Made by a program: the position numbers and the translations under genes. The notes under the pieces are model-generated. The model was not told the DNA's origin. It saw only the letters and a list, made by a program, of their open reading frames with translations, and ran no database searches. DNA of 64,000 bases from Paenibacillus xylanexedens (GTDB lineage Bacteria; Bacillota; Bacilli; Paenibacillales; Paenibacillaceae), in NCBI RefSeq assembly GCF_007676705.1, contig NZ_VEBF01000010.1:62001-126000 (forward strand). Direction: 5' to 3'. Within the stretch, counting starts at the first letter, position 1. Every line of letters starts with the position of its first letter. Of the stretch, positions 16,969 to 25,423 are shown in pieces.

Positions 16969-18012
16969 TTAACCCAGCTTCTGACCACAATTCGGACAGA
17001 AGTTGGCACCTTCATTTTTGGCTCCACAGTTCGGGCAGAAGTTTGGCTTCTTATTGCCTTCTGTAGATGAAGAGTTACCTGAATCACTGTTGCTATTTCC
17101 CACTGGCTTCTGGTCGGCATTCTGATTCTGAGACGAATTGGAATTATTGTTCTGGTTCTGGCCTTGGTTCTGGTTCATGTTCTTCATCATTTCATTGGCC
17201 ATGTTCATGCCCATCATCATGCCCGCCATATCCGAAGCTGCGCCGCCGCCTTGTACTTTACCGGATGCGATGCCGTCTGTCATGCTGACCTGCTGATACT
17301 TTTGCAGATTACCAATCATCTCATGCGAAGCGGTCTTCGTAATCATATCCTGAATCTCTTTCGGATAATTGAAGCTCATCACCTGAAAACCGGTAATCCC
17401 AATCCCGATGTCCATCATCTGCATATCCAGATCTTCCTGAATACCTTTGGCAATATCCGATGCATTGGCCTGCAGGTTGAACATATCCTTCCCTTCACGG
17501 CTAATCCACTTCATTAGAAGCTGATCCAGCACGGAAGTAATTCGGATTTTGACATCCTCCACCAGATAGCTCTGTTTGATGCCTGCAATCTTATCAATCA
17601 GGGTCACATAATCACTTACTTTAAAATTAAATGTGCCGTTGGCCCGAATCGGCATTCCTCCCGGGAGCTGTGGTGTTGGAATCAACACCGGACTTTGTGT
17701 GCCCCAGCGCACGGTGAACTCTTTTGTGTTTACAAACAATACCTCGACCCGCATGCCGCTGTTGAATCCGAATTTGAATCCTTTTAATGTAGAAAGGAAT
17801 GGAATAATCTCAGAATCGATATTAAACGATCCTTCGTCCTCGAAAATCCCCTCCACTTTACCGTTATTCAGGAAAATGGCGTCTTGACCCGAACGGATGA
17901 TCAGTTTACTCCCCTTCTTGATCTCCCGGTTGCTCCACTTCCAAAATATCATGTCATCTCTGAACTCTTCCCATTCCACTACATTCGAAAACTGATTTCT
18001 GAAAAATCCCAT
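16969..18012 (-). CDS. ydjI: SPFH-domain / virion-core-type protein with C-terminal zinc ribbons (YdjI-like)
   Basis: 347 residues. The N-terminal two thirds is a band-7/SPFH-like domain (QDAIFLNNGKVEGIFEDEG, then the GTFNFKVSDY region); a Met/Gly/Asn/Gln-rich linker follows, then two CxxC pairs (NFCPNCGAKNEG and NFCPNCGQKLG) forming a zinc ribbon at the end. B. subtilis YdjI is the last gene of pspA-ydjGHI, and the same order is seen here; these proteins help recruit PspA to the membrane under envelope stress. ATG 18012 is preferred to 18024, which directly abuts the AAGGG site. Confidence 0.88.
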   Translation of the reverse strand: MGFFRNQFSNVVEWEEFRDDMIFWKWSNREIKKGSKLIIRSGQDAIFLNNGKVEGIFEDEGSFNIDSEIIPFLSTLKGFKFGFNSGMRVEVLFVNTKEFTVRWGTQSPVLIPTPQLPGGMPIRANGTFNFKVSDYVTLIDKIAGIKQSYLVEDVKIRITSVLDQLLMKWISREGKDMFNLQANASDIAKGIQEDLDMQMMDIGIGITGFQVMSFNYPKEIQDMITKTASHEMIGNLQKYQQVSMTDGIASGKVQGGGAASDMAGMMMGMNMANEMMKNMNQNQGQNQNNNSNSSQNQNADQKPVGNSNSDSGNSSSTEGNKKPNFCPNCGAKNEGANFCPNCGQKLG

Positions 18013-18060
18013 ACTAATTCCCATCCCTTCTAATTAGAAAATCCGTATACTCAGTAGTGA

Positions 18061-18861
18061 CTAGAACGAACCTCTACTTCCACTGTGTGAGTGACCGCCT
18101 CGGGAGGTACCGCCGCCTCCTCCTCCGCCACCATTGTTATTGTTCTTCTCGATCTTGCGCTTGGTTACAGTTGTACGGATGTAGCGATCCTGACGATCAA
18201 TTACACTGGAATTGCTTGAATCCTCATAAGTCGCACGATTGACCGTGACACGTCCCCCGGAACGATAGGTCATAATACCAACAACAATACCCCCAAGAAC
18301 CACCGATACTCCTAACTGAAACCAGCCGTTGAACAAAATATTGTTTGGATTCACACCGGGTTCATACCCCATATATTTGTAAGAGAGTTCAATATATTTC
18401 TCAAATGCGAGTTTATAATTCCCACTGGACAATTCAGAGGTAATTCGGGAACGGATAGAATCAAGCCGCTGATCGCTCAGATATTCTTTTGCCTTATAAA
18501 ATCCAGCCAGATACACTTCGCGATTATTCATGTCCATCGTCAATATGACAGCATTACCATGTTCTTTATCGTATCCTAGCCCCTGCTCATCATAAAAATC
18601 TTCAGTTAAGAGTATAACATCCTGATTCTCAACATTATTTGTTGTCAAAATAATAAAGTCTGTCTGCCGTTCGGCACCATACTGATTCGCAAGTGCATTC
18701 AATTCACTTTTCTCCTGCTCACTCAGCAGGTTGGCCTCATCGTAGATGAGATTTTTGCTTTCCGCTGCGGATGCCGATGACATGGGAATCAAAGGAGCAA
18801 CAAGGGTGATCATAAGTAAAATGAGCGTAGCCATCACGGCTAGAGGGGTTCTTTTTCTCAT
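18061..18861 (-). CDS. ydjH: TPM-domain membrane protein with Gly-rich tail (YdjH-like)
   Basis: 266 residues. Signal or anchor segment at residues 8-33, then a TPM (TLP18.3/Psb32/MOLO-1) domain (LIYDEANLLSEQEKSELNAL, then GNAVILTMDMNNREVYLAGF), a transmembrane helix near 180 (LGVSVVLGGIVVGIMTY) and a low-complexity tail with seven glycines ending SHSGSRGSF. The ATG overlaps the upstream stop as ATGA, so translation is coupled to ydjG; GGGAGGT lies inside the end of that gene. Part of the PspA envelope-stress operon. Confidence 0.88.
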   Translation of the reverse strand: MRKRTPLAVMATLILLMITLVAPLIPMSSASAAESKNLIYDEANLLSEQEKSELNALANQYGAERQTDFIILTTNNVENQDVILLTEDFYDEQGLGYDKEHGNAVILTMDMNNREVYLAGFYKAKEYLSDQRLDSIRSRITSELSSGNYKLAFEKYIELSYKYMGYEPGVNPNNILFNGWFQLGVSVVLGGIVVGIMTYRSGGRVTVNRATYEDSSNSSVIDRQDRYIRTTVTKRKIEKNNNNGGGGGGGGTSRGGHSHSGSRGSF

Positions 18862-19889
18862 AAGAATCCACCTCCCATCATCCAGGAAACCAGCTTCAGT
18901 GACAACAACGAGACCGCAGATACCCCTGCGAACCATCCAGCCACTTTGGCTTTGCTGATCGGCGGTTTGCCGACCACCTTACCTGTCTGACCATTCATGG
19001 CAAACGTGTACTGTGCACGATTATAGTCATAGTTGACCATCCATACCGGGAGCAGCACATAATCCGCATTTTTGAGTGTGGTATCAATCTGTTTGTCCGT
19101 GTAGCTCACACTGCTATAACCGGATACGGTTGAAGCGATATAAGAATCGATGTACGATCTTGTCTTATCCTTGGCCCGTGGGAAAAGTTCCTCGTCTGTA
19201 TAACTGTATTTTTCCGCAATATACCCCGCCAGATACGGGGTCTTGAACAATTTCAGCTGATTATATGGAAAAGGCTCCAGCTTATCCATCAGTTCATCCT
19301 TCATTTTCTCCGATGCATCAATGGGTAGATTCACGTAATTCAGCCGAATTCTGCGGTATATATCGAAATGCTGTGTTTCCGTGTAATGGTAGTCGCCCTG
19401 GGTGTAGGATCTGACCTTGGTGCCACGACCATGCACTTCGATTTTGTTATGTAACTCGTACAACCAGAACGGCACGTACAGGCCGGTAATGCTCTGAATC
19501 CGATCGGCGGACATGAAGCCACTTGGCGTTAACAGGCCATTTCTGCACCATTTTTTGAATGCCTGCTTGGCTTGCTCCTTATTAATAGAAAAGGGAATCA
19601 CCATTGCGGGGGCCAGATTGCCCGTCAACCGATCACTCAGCACAACTGCTGCACCGCAGAAACTGCATGTCGTCGCACTGGTCTCCGGCTCCGTCACGAT
19701 GTCAGCTCCGCAGCTATTGCAGTGGTATTCCTTGACCTCATTCTCCGTGAACACTTGTCTCTTCAAGGGATCTGGGATCTGCTCTATGTTGTCCTGACGG
19801 CCGCAGCTTGGACAGGATAATACACCTGACACACTGTCAAAGATCATGCCACTGCCACAGTTCGGACATTTATATTCAATAACCGGCAT
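18858..19889 (-). CDS. ydjG: zinc-ribbon membrane protein (YdjG-like)
   Basis: 343 residues. Two N-terminal zinc ribbons (YKCPNCGSGMIF with LSCPSCGR; YHCNSCGADIV with TTCSFCGAAVV), a central soluble domain with VPFWLYELH and LLPVWMVNYDYN, and one C-terminal transmembrane helix (AGWFAGVSAVSLLSLKLVSW). Matches B. subtilis YdjG, second gene of pspA-ydjGHI. Repeat copy R6 lies between it and pspA, so the genes may be one transcript through the repeat. Confidence 0.87.
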   Translation of the reverse strand: MPVIEYKCPNCGSGMIFDSVSGVLSCPSCGRQDNIEQIPDPLKRQVFTENEVKEYHCNSCGADIVTEPETSATTCSFCGAAVVLSDRLTGNLAPAMVIPFSINKEQAKQAFKKWCRNGLLTPSGFMSADRIQSITGLYVPFWLYELHNKIEVHGRGTKVRSYTQGDYHYTETQHFDIYRRIRLNYVNLPIDASEKMKDELMDKLEPFPYNQLKLFKTPYLAGYIAEKYSYTDEELFPRAKDKTRSYIDSYIASTVSGYSSVSYTDKQIDTTLKNADYVLLPVWMVNYDYNRAQYTFAMNGQTGKVVGKPPISKAKVAGWFAGVSAVSLLSLKLVSWMMGGGFL

Positions 19890-19922
19890 CTGCTCACCTC
19901 AATGTTAACGAAATATGATTCT

Positions 19923-20070
19923 AATTGACACTGTATAACGTCGCTGGCAGAACAACCTTCCGATCGCTCTTAAAGGCAAAGTGTTTGCTTCCGATGCAGC
20001 TTTCTTTCAGAGAGCTTGTAGCTCCGCTTCTTCAGCTTATTTCTGCCCTCTACGTTGTAGTGTACAAGTT
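19923..20070 (-). repeat. structured intergenic repeat, copy R6 lacking the apical module
   Basis: Basal arms AATTGACACT and AGTGTACAAGTT, then TGGCAGAA and TTCTGCC, are complementary. It shares CTTCCGATCGCTCTTA and TAAAGGCAAAG with R2, but the whole central hairpin between them is absent, as though excised. It keeps an AGCTTTC tttca GAGAGCT stem-loop like R2. Located 4 nt after the pspA stop and 33 nt before the ydjG start. Confidence 0.68.
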
Positions 20071-20074
20071 AAAC

Positions 20075-20776
20075 TCACTTCTTCAACTTCTCCTGAATCG
20101 CTGCGAGTTCTTCCTCTGCACTTGGCGACGCATTTTCATTATTACCCGCATCCGCGTTCATGTCCCTCTCCAATTGGGCAATTAATTCGTCCAAATCATC
20201 TTCCTGTGCTCCAGCGCGAAGTTCTGCCAAAGCCGCTGCTTCATTCAACGCCTGATTCGTCTTGTCTTCCATTGCCTTCAATGCAGCATCAGTTCTGCCC
20301 GCAGATGCACTCCGTTCATTGGCCTGTTGCTGTGCCTTCGCATCTGCCATGCGACCTTTCAGTTCTGCATGCCGTGCTTCCAGTTGCCCCAGATCTGCAA
20401 CCAATTTATCATTCATATGCTTCATCATCTTCGCTTTGGCGGAAGCCCGTTCATAAGCCGCCTGTAATTCGTTCAGTTTGTCAGCCAGCTTCACTTTCTT
20501 CTCCAGAAAACCACGGGCCTTGTCTTTGTCTCCCGACTCCGCTGATTTCTCCGCATACCGTTGCAATTTCTTGACCTCGGCGCTGCACTCATCGAATGCT
20601 CGCTTCGCCCGGCTCTCATCTGACAGCACCGCTGCCGTCTCCGCTTTTACCTGACCCAGATCGCTATTCAAGCTGCGCATGTACTCATTCACGCTCTTCT
20701 CCGGGTCTTCCGCCCGAGACAACATGTGGTTAATATTCGCCTTCATCACGTCTCTAAACCTCGATAAGATTCCCAT
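20075..20776 (-). CDS. pspA: phage shock protein A / IM30 family
   Basis: 233 residues, nearly all alpha-helical coiled coil, starting GILSRFRDVMKANINHMLSR with the family EDPEKSVNEYMRSL. PspA/IM30 (YdjF in B. subtilis) oligomerises on damaged membranes. The first gene of the pspA-ydjG-ydjH-ydjI operon; AGGAGGA precedes the ATG. An ECF-type promoter lies about 50 bp upstream, fitting the known SigW control in B. subtilis. Confidence 0.92.
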   Translation of the reverse strand: MGILSRFRDVMKANINHMLSRAEDPEKSVNEYMRSLNSDLGQVKAETAAVLSDESRAKRAFDECSAEVKKLQRYAEKSAESGDKDKARGFLEKKVKLADKLNELQAAYERASAKAKMMKHMNDKLVADLGQLEARHAELKGRMADAKAQQQANERSASAGRTDAALKAMEDKTNQALNEAAALAELRAGAQEDDLDELIAQLERDMNADAGNNENASPSAEEELAAIQEKLKK

Positions 20777-20821
20777 TACTTGTTCCTCCTCCGAAAATTC
20801 ATATGTATACTATAATACATG

Positions 20822-20849
20822 AATACGCCCACATACGTTTCACATTTCA
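20822..20849 (-). promoter_or_regulatory. ECF (SigW-like) promoter of pspA
   Basis: Minus strand TGAAAT, 16-nt spacer, CGTATT. The B. subtilis SigW consensus is TGAAAC-N16-CGTA, so only one base of the -35 differs. A TGAAAC hexamer also overlaps, but its spacing to CGTA (9 nt) is wrong. Located 46 nt before the pspA start. Confidence 0.65.
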
Positions 20850-20899
20850 CGATGGCAAGTGGAGCCTCTCCTTTCCAAAGTCGGTTAATTATGGAGTAA

Positions 20900-20932
20900 T
20901 AAAAGAAAAGACGAACACCTATAGTGTCGCCT
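20900..20932 (-). terminator. terminator after the alpha/beta hydrolase gene
   Basis: Minus strand GGCGACAC tatag GTGTTCGTC (one bulged T) followed by TTTTCTTTT, 48 nt past the stop codon. Confidence 0.7.
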
Positions 20933-20979
20933 TATAATCGAAAAATCCTCTCCTAATTCTCAGTAACTTTCTTCCTAGT

Positions 20980-21933
20980 TCACAGTCCTTTAATGAACAG
21001 CACACTTTCCTCTGCAATCCGATCTGGATCCGTATTATGTATGTAATGACCGCCATCTAAAATCTGATATTGTCCCATCTTCACAGACTCGATATAACGT
21101 ATTAGGTACGTTTGCCAATTCTCAATCGGTAACTCTTCACCATTAGATATGAAAAAATACATCGGCACATCCGGAATCCCCTGTGTGGCAACTTTTGCTG
21201 CATTCTGTTTAATCATTTTGACTTCATCATTCATATTTGATGTTTGCGTGTTCTTATAGAACAACGCCCGATAAAGTTCCACTTCATGAGGAGACAATCG
21301 ATTCTCCTTAATCGCAGCCGATGAATCTACAATCCCGGGAAAAAAGCGTGTAATCCCCATGTGGGCTCCCAAACCTGTCAGACTCATCATGCCTCCCGAA
21401 GGCAAAGGGTATGCTTCATATATTTCTGGAATGGCAGGGTCTAATCCAATGATCGCCTTCACTTCGTTAGGATACCGTTGTGCCCAATATAGTGCTTCAA
21501 CACCTGACATGGAATGTGGAAACAACACATACGGTGGACTCTGGCCTGCTAAAGTCAGTGCTGTTCTGGTTTCTTCCAATATCGTATCGATATCGCGGGA
21601 CACCTTGGCCGTTTCACTGAAGCCGTACCCTGCCTTCTCCACTACAGCAATTTTGTATTGTTCCGATAATCTGGAGTAGAGTGCCTTGAAATCCAATACA
21701 GGAGCGGATGTACCCCCACCTGAAAGAAAGACTAGCGTCTGTGCCCCAGAACCTTCTGTATAGACATGCATTTGGTGATTATTCACGTTAACCATTGCAC
21801 CTGGCGGCGACAGAATAGTCAACTCACTCTTGAGTTTAATCGTATGATTCGTGAAACTAATTACAATGAACAATAGCATGACACCCAATATTGCCAAGGC
21901 ACCATACCCCAATCTCTTCAATAGAATTCTCAT
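20980..21933 (-). CDS. membrane-anchored alpha/beta hydrolase
   Basis: 317 residues. N-terminal membrane helix YGALAILGVMLLFIVISF, so the catalytic domain is probably outside the cell. Alpha/beta hydrolase marks: FLSGGGTSAPVLDF (oxyanion region near residue 70), nucleophile elbow PHSMSGVEA near 140 (the first small residue of GxSxG is replaced by His-Ser context HSMSG), and catalytic His in LDGGHYIHNTDPD near 300. GGAGGGG sits 5 nt before the ATG. Substrate unknown; probable single-gene unit with its own terminator. Confidence 0.82.
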   Translation of the reverse strand: MRILLKRLGYGALAILGVMLLFIVISFTNHTIKLKSELTILSPPGAMVNVNNHQMHVYTEGSGAQTLVFLSGGGTSAPVLDFKALYSRLSEQYKIAVVEKAGYGFSETAKVSRDIDTILEETRTALTLAGQSPPYVLFPHSMSGVEALYWAQRYPNEVKAIIGLDPAIPEIYEAYPLPSGGMMSLTGLGAHMGITRFFPGIVDSSAAIKENRLSPHEVELYRALFYKNTQTSNMNDEVKMIKQNAAKVATQGIPDVPMYFFISNGEELPIENWQTYLIRYIESVKMGQYQILDGGHYIHNTDPDRIAEESVLFIKGL

Positions 21934-22043
21934 TGGTTCCCCTCCAACATGATGTACACTTCTGTTTATTTTACCACGTACTTTGGAAGTTATATGAGAT
22001 TTAATCCTTTTCTCATCGCGCTCTATTAAATCATTACCTAAAT

Positions 22044-22262
22044 CTATGGCTCCACCGGAAGGCTCTCCACCGCTGTGAAAAACACATCCAATAGCTCAAC
22101 GTTGTACACTGTACGGACGTACTCGGTTATTAACGCCACATCCTCTTCCCTCTGATACTCCAGACATGGACGGCCCTCACTCCACAGCGCCCTGCACGGG
22201 AACTTTCCAACAATATCTTTAATGATGTGATCTGGCTCAGCCACATTATGAATGTCTCCCAT
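22044..22262 (-). CDS. small protein of unknown function
   Basis: 72 residues starting MGDIHNVAEPDHIIKDIVGK, acidic, soluble, one Cys pair (CRALWSEGRPCLEY). ATG 22262 has GAGGAG 7 nt upstream; the in-frame ATG at 22277 overlaps that site. I do not recognise the family. It is divergent from the PrpR-like regulator and separated from the hydrolase gene by 110 bp. Confidence 0.6.
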   Translation of the reverse strand: MGDIHNVAEPDHIIKDIVGKFPCRALWSEGRPCLEYQREEDVALITEYVRTVYNVELLDVFFTAVESLPVEP

Positions 22263-22492
22263 ATGAAATCTCCTCACTTCTCCGCACTTAACATGTGCAA
22301 TTATCCATTAATTTTGAAATAGATGACGGTTCGGTTCAGTGCACTTCATCACATTCTTCTCGAAGAGTTATGGTGACATACCACGCAGGCATTCTGCAGA
22401 CATGAGCGTGTTGCTCCCCCCCAAAGGTGCCATTCCTCCGCAAGTTGGCTATAATAAGGGGATCAATGATTTCTATAAAAGGCAGGAAAATT

Positions 22493-24175
22493 ATGCGTAC
22501 ACGAGTTCACTTTATCGCTCCCTACGAATCGATGATTCCTATCATACAAGAGTGCATTCCTCGCTTTCCCCAGTTAGCCATTCAGACGGACGTGGGCGAT
22601 TTGGCAAACGGTGTGGAATTAGCAACTCAAGCTGAGAAAAACGGTGCAGAGATTATCATCAGCCGCGGTGGAACGGCTCAATTGATTAAGAAAGCAGTGA
22701 CTATTCCCGTCATTGATGTGCAGTTATCGGGCTATGATATGATTCGTTCACTTACACTGGCAAGCCAGTTTAACGGCCAGACAGCCATCGTTGGCTTCTC
22801 CAACATCACCTCTGGTGCACAATCCATTATTGATCTGATGGATCTGCCCCTCAAGGTCTATACCATACATAGCTCGGAAGATGTAGCTCGATTGCTCCTG
22901 GAGTTGAAAGCTTCCGGGTACCGTCAGATTGTCGGAGATGTAATCACCGTCAATACCGCGAAGACCTATGGTCTGGAGGGATTGTTGATCCAATCCGGCC
23001 AGGAATCCATCCTTAGAGCGATGGAGGATGCACAGTTGGTCTACCGTTATTTGAGCAAAAATCATGCGATATCGATTATCCTGAATGACCTGGTTACACA
23101 GGAACATCCGAATTTGCTTATTTTAAATGAACGGAATGAAGTGGTGTTCGAGAACCTGACCGATTTTGAGAAAAATCCACTGACCGATAATCACATATAT
23201 CTGACCAACACCAGCCTGGAATTCCATCAATCCCAAATCCAAAATGTGTTCATGGTGGACGATTACCAGCTCACGGTCAACGCCTATGAAACAACTCTGA
23301 ACAACAAGAGCTACAAGGTATATATGCTGGAAAAAGGACAACCCTATGCCTTTGCACAATTCGGCATAACAACTTTTACGGATGCATCGATGGAGCCCAT
23401 TGTTGCCGAATCCCCTGCCATGCAGGCGGTATTGAAGAACATTCGGGCACTCTACGAGAATCATGAACCGATCTATCTGCGGGGTGAAGCGGATTCCGGT
23501 AAATCTTTTCTGGTCAAACACATTCATCAAATGTACTCCAGTGGCGGACTGCTGTTACAGATCGATCTCACGCAAGTTCCGCCTGGTCATTTGCACAAGA
23601 TACCACTCGCCAAGGTTCGAAATGTAGAGATTAATCATATGGAAGCACGTATGGAAGATTCGGAGTTGCTCTCCTTTATCCAAAACTGCCTTCAAAGCCA
23701 GATTGGGGTGTTTATACTCGGGGAACAGATATTGAACCCGCAGTGGTCACTCGATCTGGAGCTTAATACAATCATGATGCCAAATCTTGCGGATAGACCG
23801 GAGGATCTGGCTCCACTGATGCAGCATTTCCTTACGGATTACTACCAGAAATACGGAACTACTGCGGTGAGGATAAAAGAAGATGCACTACAGCTGATCC
23901 GGGATCAGATCACGAATATGAACGTCAACCAGTTGAAGCATCTGATCAAGCAGGCTGCACTCAATGAACAGGATTATGTCATCACCACGGCTACCTTGTC
24001 CCGCTTGCTGGATCAGCAACCTTCTTCAAGCCCAATGAAGTTGAACGGTACGCTGAAGGAGATTGAGAAAGAAGTTATTCAGTTCGTGCTTCAGGAGGAA
24101 AATAATAATCAATCGAAGGCCGCAGAGCGCCTTGGGATTAACCGGGCCACATTATGGCGTAAACTTAAAGATTAA
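22493..24175 (+). CDS. PrpR-N domain transcriptional regulator with degenerate AAA+ domain and Fis-type HTH
   Basis: 560 residues. Residues 1-185 form a PrpR-N ligand domain (DLANGVELATQAEKNGAEII, IISRGGTAQLIKK, TVNTAKTYGLEGLLI). A shortened AAA+ domain starts near 315: Walker A is kept as GEADSGKS, but the GAFTGA loop used to contact sigma-54 and a clear Walker B are absent. The last 25 residues are a Fis-like helix-turn-helix (SKAAERLGINRATLWRKLKD). It probably regulates the adjacent acid-sugar genes without sigma-54; no -24/-12 promoter was seen before them. ATG 22493 is preceded by AGGAAAA. Confidence 0.82.
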   Translation: MRTRVHFIAPYESMIPIIQECIPRFPQLAIQTDVGDLANGVELATQAEKNGAEIIISRGGTAQLIKKAVTIPVIDVQLSGYDMIRSLTLASQFNGQTAIVGFSNITSGAQSIIDLMDLPLKVYTIHSSEDVARLLLELKASGYRQIVGDVITVNTAKTYGLEGLLIQSGQESILRAMEDAQLVYRYLSKNHAISIILNDLVTQEHPNLLILNERNEVVFENLTDFEKNPLTDNHIYLTNTSLEFHQSQIQNVFMVDDYQLTVNAYETTLNNKSYKVYMLEKGQPYAFAQFGITTFTDASMEPIVAESPAMQAVLKNIRALYENHEPIYLRGEADSGKSFLVKHIHQMYSSGGLLLQIDLTQVPPGHLHKIPLAKVRNVEINHMEARMEDSELLSFIQNCLQSQIGVFILGEQILNPQWSLDLELNTIMMPNLADRPEDLAPLMQHFLTDYYQKYGTTAVRIKEDALQLIRDQITNMNVNQLKHLIKQAALNEQDYVITTATLSRLLDQQPSSSPMKLNGTLKEIEKEVIQFVLQEENNNQSKAAERLGINRATLWRKLKD

Positions 24176-24196
24176 CTTTAAGTTTACGTCTTTTTT
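24158..24196 (+). terminator. terminator overlapping the end of the regulator gene
   Basis: Perfect 13-bp stem CGTAAACTTAAAG attaa CTTTAAGTTTACG followed by TCTTTTTTA. The 5' arm encodes the last residues RKLK of the helix-turn-helix and the loop holds the stop codon. Confidence 0.88.
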
Positions 24197-24295
24197 ATCG
24201 CTTTTATGTGTTGCATTTTTAAACAGTTAACCGAGTATTTAAAATTTACAATAAATTATTGTTGCTATATTAAACGATATGAGATAACATAATCC

Positions 24296-24310
24296 CTGCA
24301 AGCGCTTCAT
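24296..24310 (+). promoter_or_regulatory. candidate cre site before the KdgT-type permease gene
   Basis: CTGCAAGCGCTTCAT fits WTGNAANCGNWNNCW at all but two positions and has the AAGCGCTT core. It lies 32 bp before the permease start and would put the acid-sugar genes under carbon catabolite control. Confidence 0.5.
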
Positions 24311-24341
24311 AAAAACGATTACTTCATAAGGAGCTACTACT

Positions 24342-25328
24342 ATGAACATTAAAGCAACTTTAGATCGCATCCCTGGCGGTATGATGGTCGTTCCCCTGTT
24401 ACTCGGTGCAACCATTAATACATTCTTCCCGAATGCCTTGCGCATTGGTGGATTCACGGAAGCTCTCTTCGTTAACAGTTCCAGTACCTTGATCGCGCTG
24501 TTCCTATTGATTGCGGGTACACAGATTACGTTTAAAACAGCAGGTTCTTCTGTCGGCAAAGGTTTGACCTTGCTTACGTTCAAATGGGTGATTGGTGCAG
24601 CCCTTGGTTTTATCGCTATTTTGTTCGCGGATTCAAACGGGTTATTTCTCGGCCTTGCCCCGCTTGCCATTATTGCTGCGATGACTAACTCCAACGGCGG
24701 TTTGTACATTGCTCTCGCCGGTCAATACGGGAAAGAAGATGACAAAGCAGCCTACCCTTTCCTGGCACTCAGTGATGGTCCTTTCCTGACCATGGTAGCG
24801 CTCTCCGTCTTTGGTGCGATGGGTTTTGCGAACGGTATGTTTTCCCCTATGGCCTTTGTCGCAGTATTGCTTCCGCTCATCGTTGGTGTCATTATTGGTA
24901 ATCTGGACCGCAATCTGGCGGAATGGCTGCATAAAGGCAGTGACAAACTTGTTCCGTTCTTTGCATTTGCTCTGGGTATGAACATTAGCTTCTCCTCCAT
25001 CATTCAAGGTGGTCTTAGCGGAATTTTACTGGGTGTGTTAACCGTGTTATTAACGGGCGGAATTGGTTTCCTGCTCTTTAAAGCCATCGGCTGGAATCCC
25101 ATCGTTGGTGCTTCCGAAGGTTCAACTGCCGGGAATGCCGTAGGTACACCTGCTGCCATCGTGGCTGCTAATGCTTCATTTGGCCCGATTGCCGAGATTG
25201 CTACTGTGCAAATTGCAGCGAGCGTTGTAACAACAGCCATCCTGTTGCCCATCTTCATCGGGTTCCTCTCCAAACGACTGGAGAAATCAGGTGGAGTTGA
25301 GAAATACAATCAACGACCAACCACATAA
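24342..25328 (+). CDS. 2-keto-3-deoxygluconate permease family transporter (KdgT-like)
   Basis: 328 residues with about ten hydrophobic helices. LDRIPGGMMVVPLLLGATIN at the N terminus and ASEGSTAGNAVGTPAAIVA near 255 are typical of the KDGT family. The classic substrate is 2-keto-3-deoxygluconate, but followed by a DUF1537 kinase and a PdxA-like dehydrogenase, it more likely imports a four-carbon acid sugar such as threonate or erythronate (inference). AAGGAG lies 8 nt before the ATG. Confidence 0.9.
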   Translation: MNIKATLDRIPGGMMVVPLLLGATINTFFPNALRIGGFTEALFVNSSSTLIALFLLIAGTQITFKTAGSSVGKGLTLLTFKWVIGAALGFIAILFADSNGLFLGLAPLAIIAAMTNSNGGLYIALAGQYGKEDDKAAYPFLALSDGPFLTMVALSVFGAMGFANGMFSPMAFVAVLLPLIVGVIIGNLDRNLAEWLHKGSDKLVPFFAFALGMNISFSSIIQGGLSGILLGVLTVLLTGGIGFLLFKAIGWNPIVGASEGSTAGNAVGTPAAIVAANASFGPIAEIATVQIAASVVTTAILLPIFIGFLSKRLEKSGGVEKYNQRPTT

Positions 25329-25423
25329 ATGGGTATCACCTGATTTAATTTGCTTAATCTGTGCTTAATGGATGATCTGAACGGACTTTTTATTAAATTG
25401 TGCTTACAAGGAGGGATGACTGC

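Noticed and set aside
24197-24341. Sigma-54 (-24/-12) promoter before the KdgT gene
   Set aside because: No TGGCAC-N5-TTGC-like pair with correct spacing was found, only AT-rich sequence and a cre-like site.
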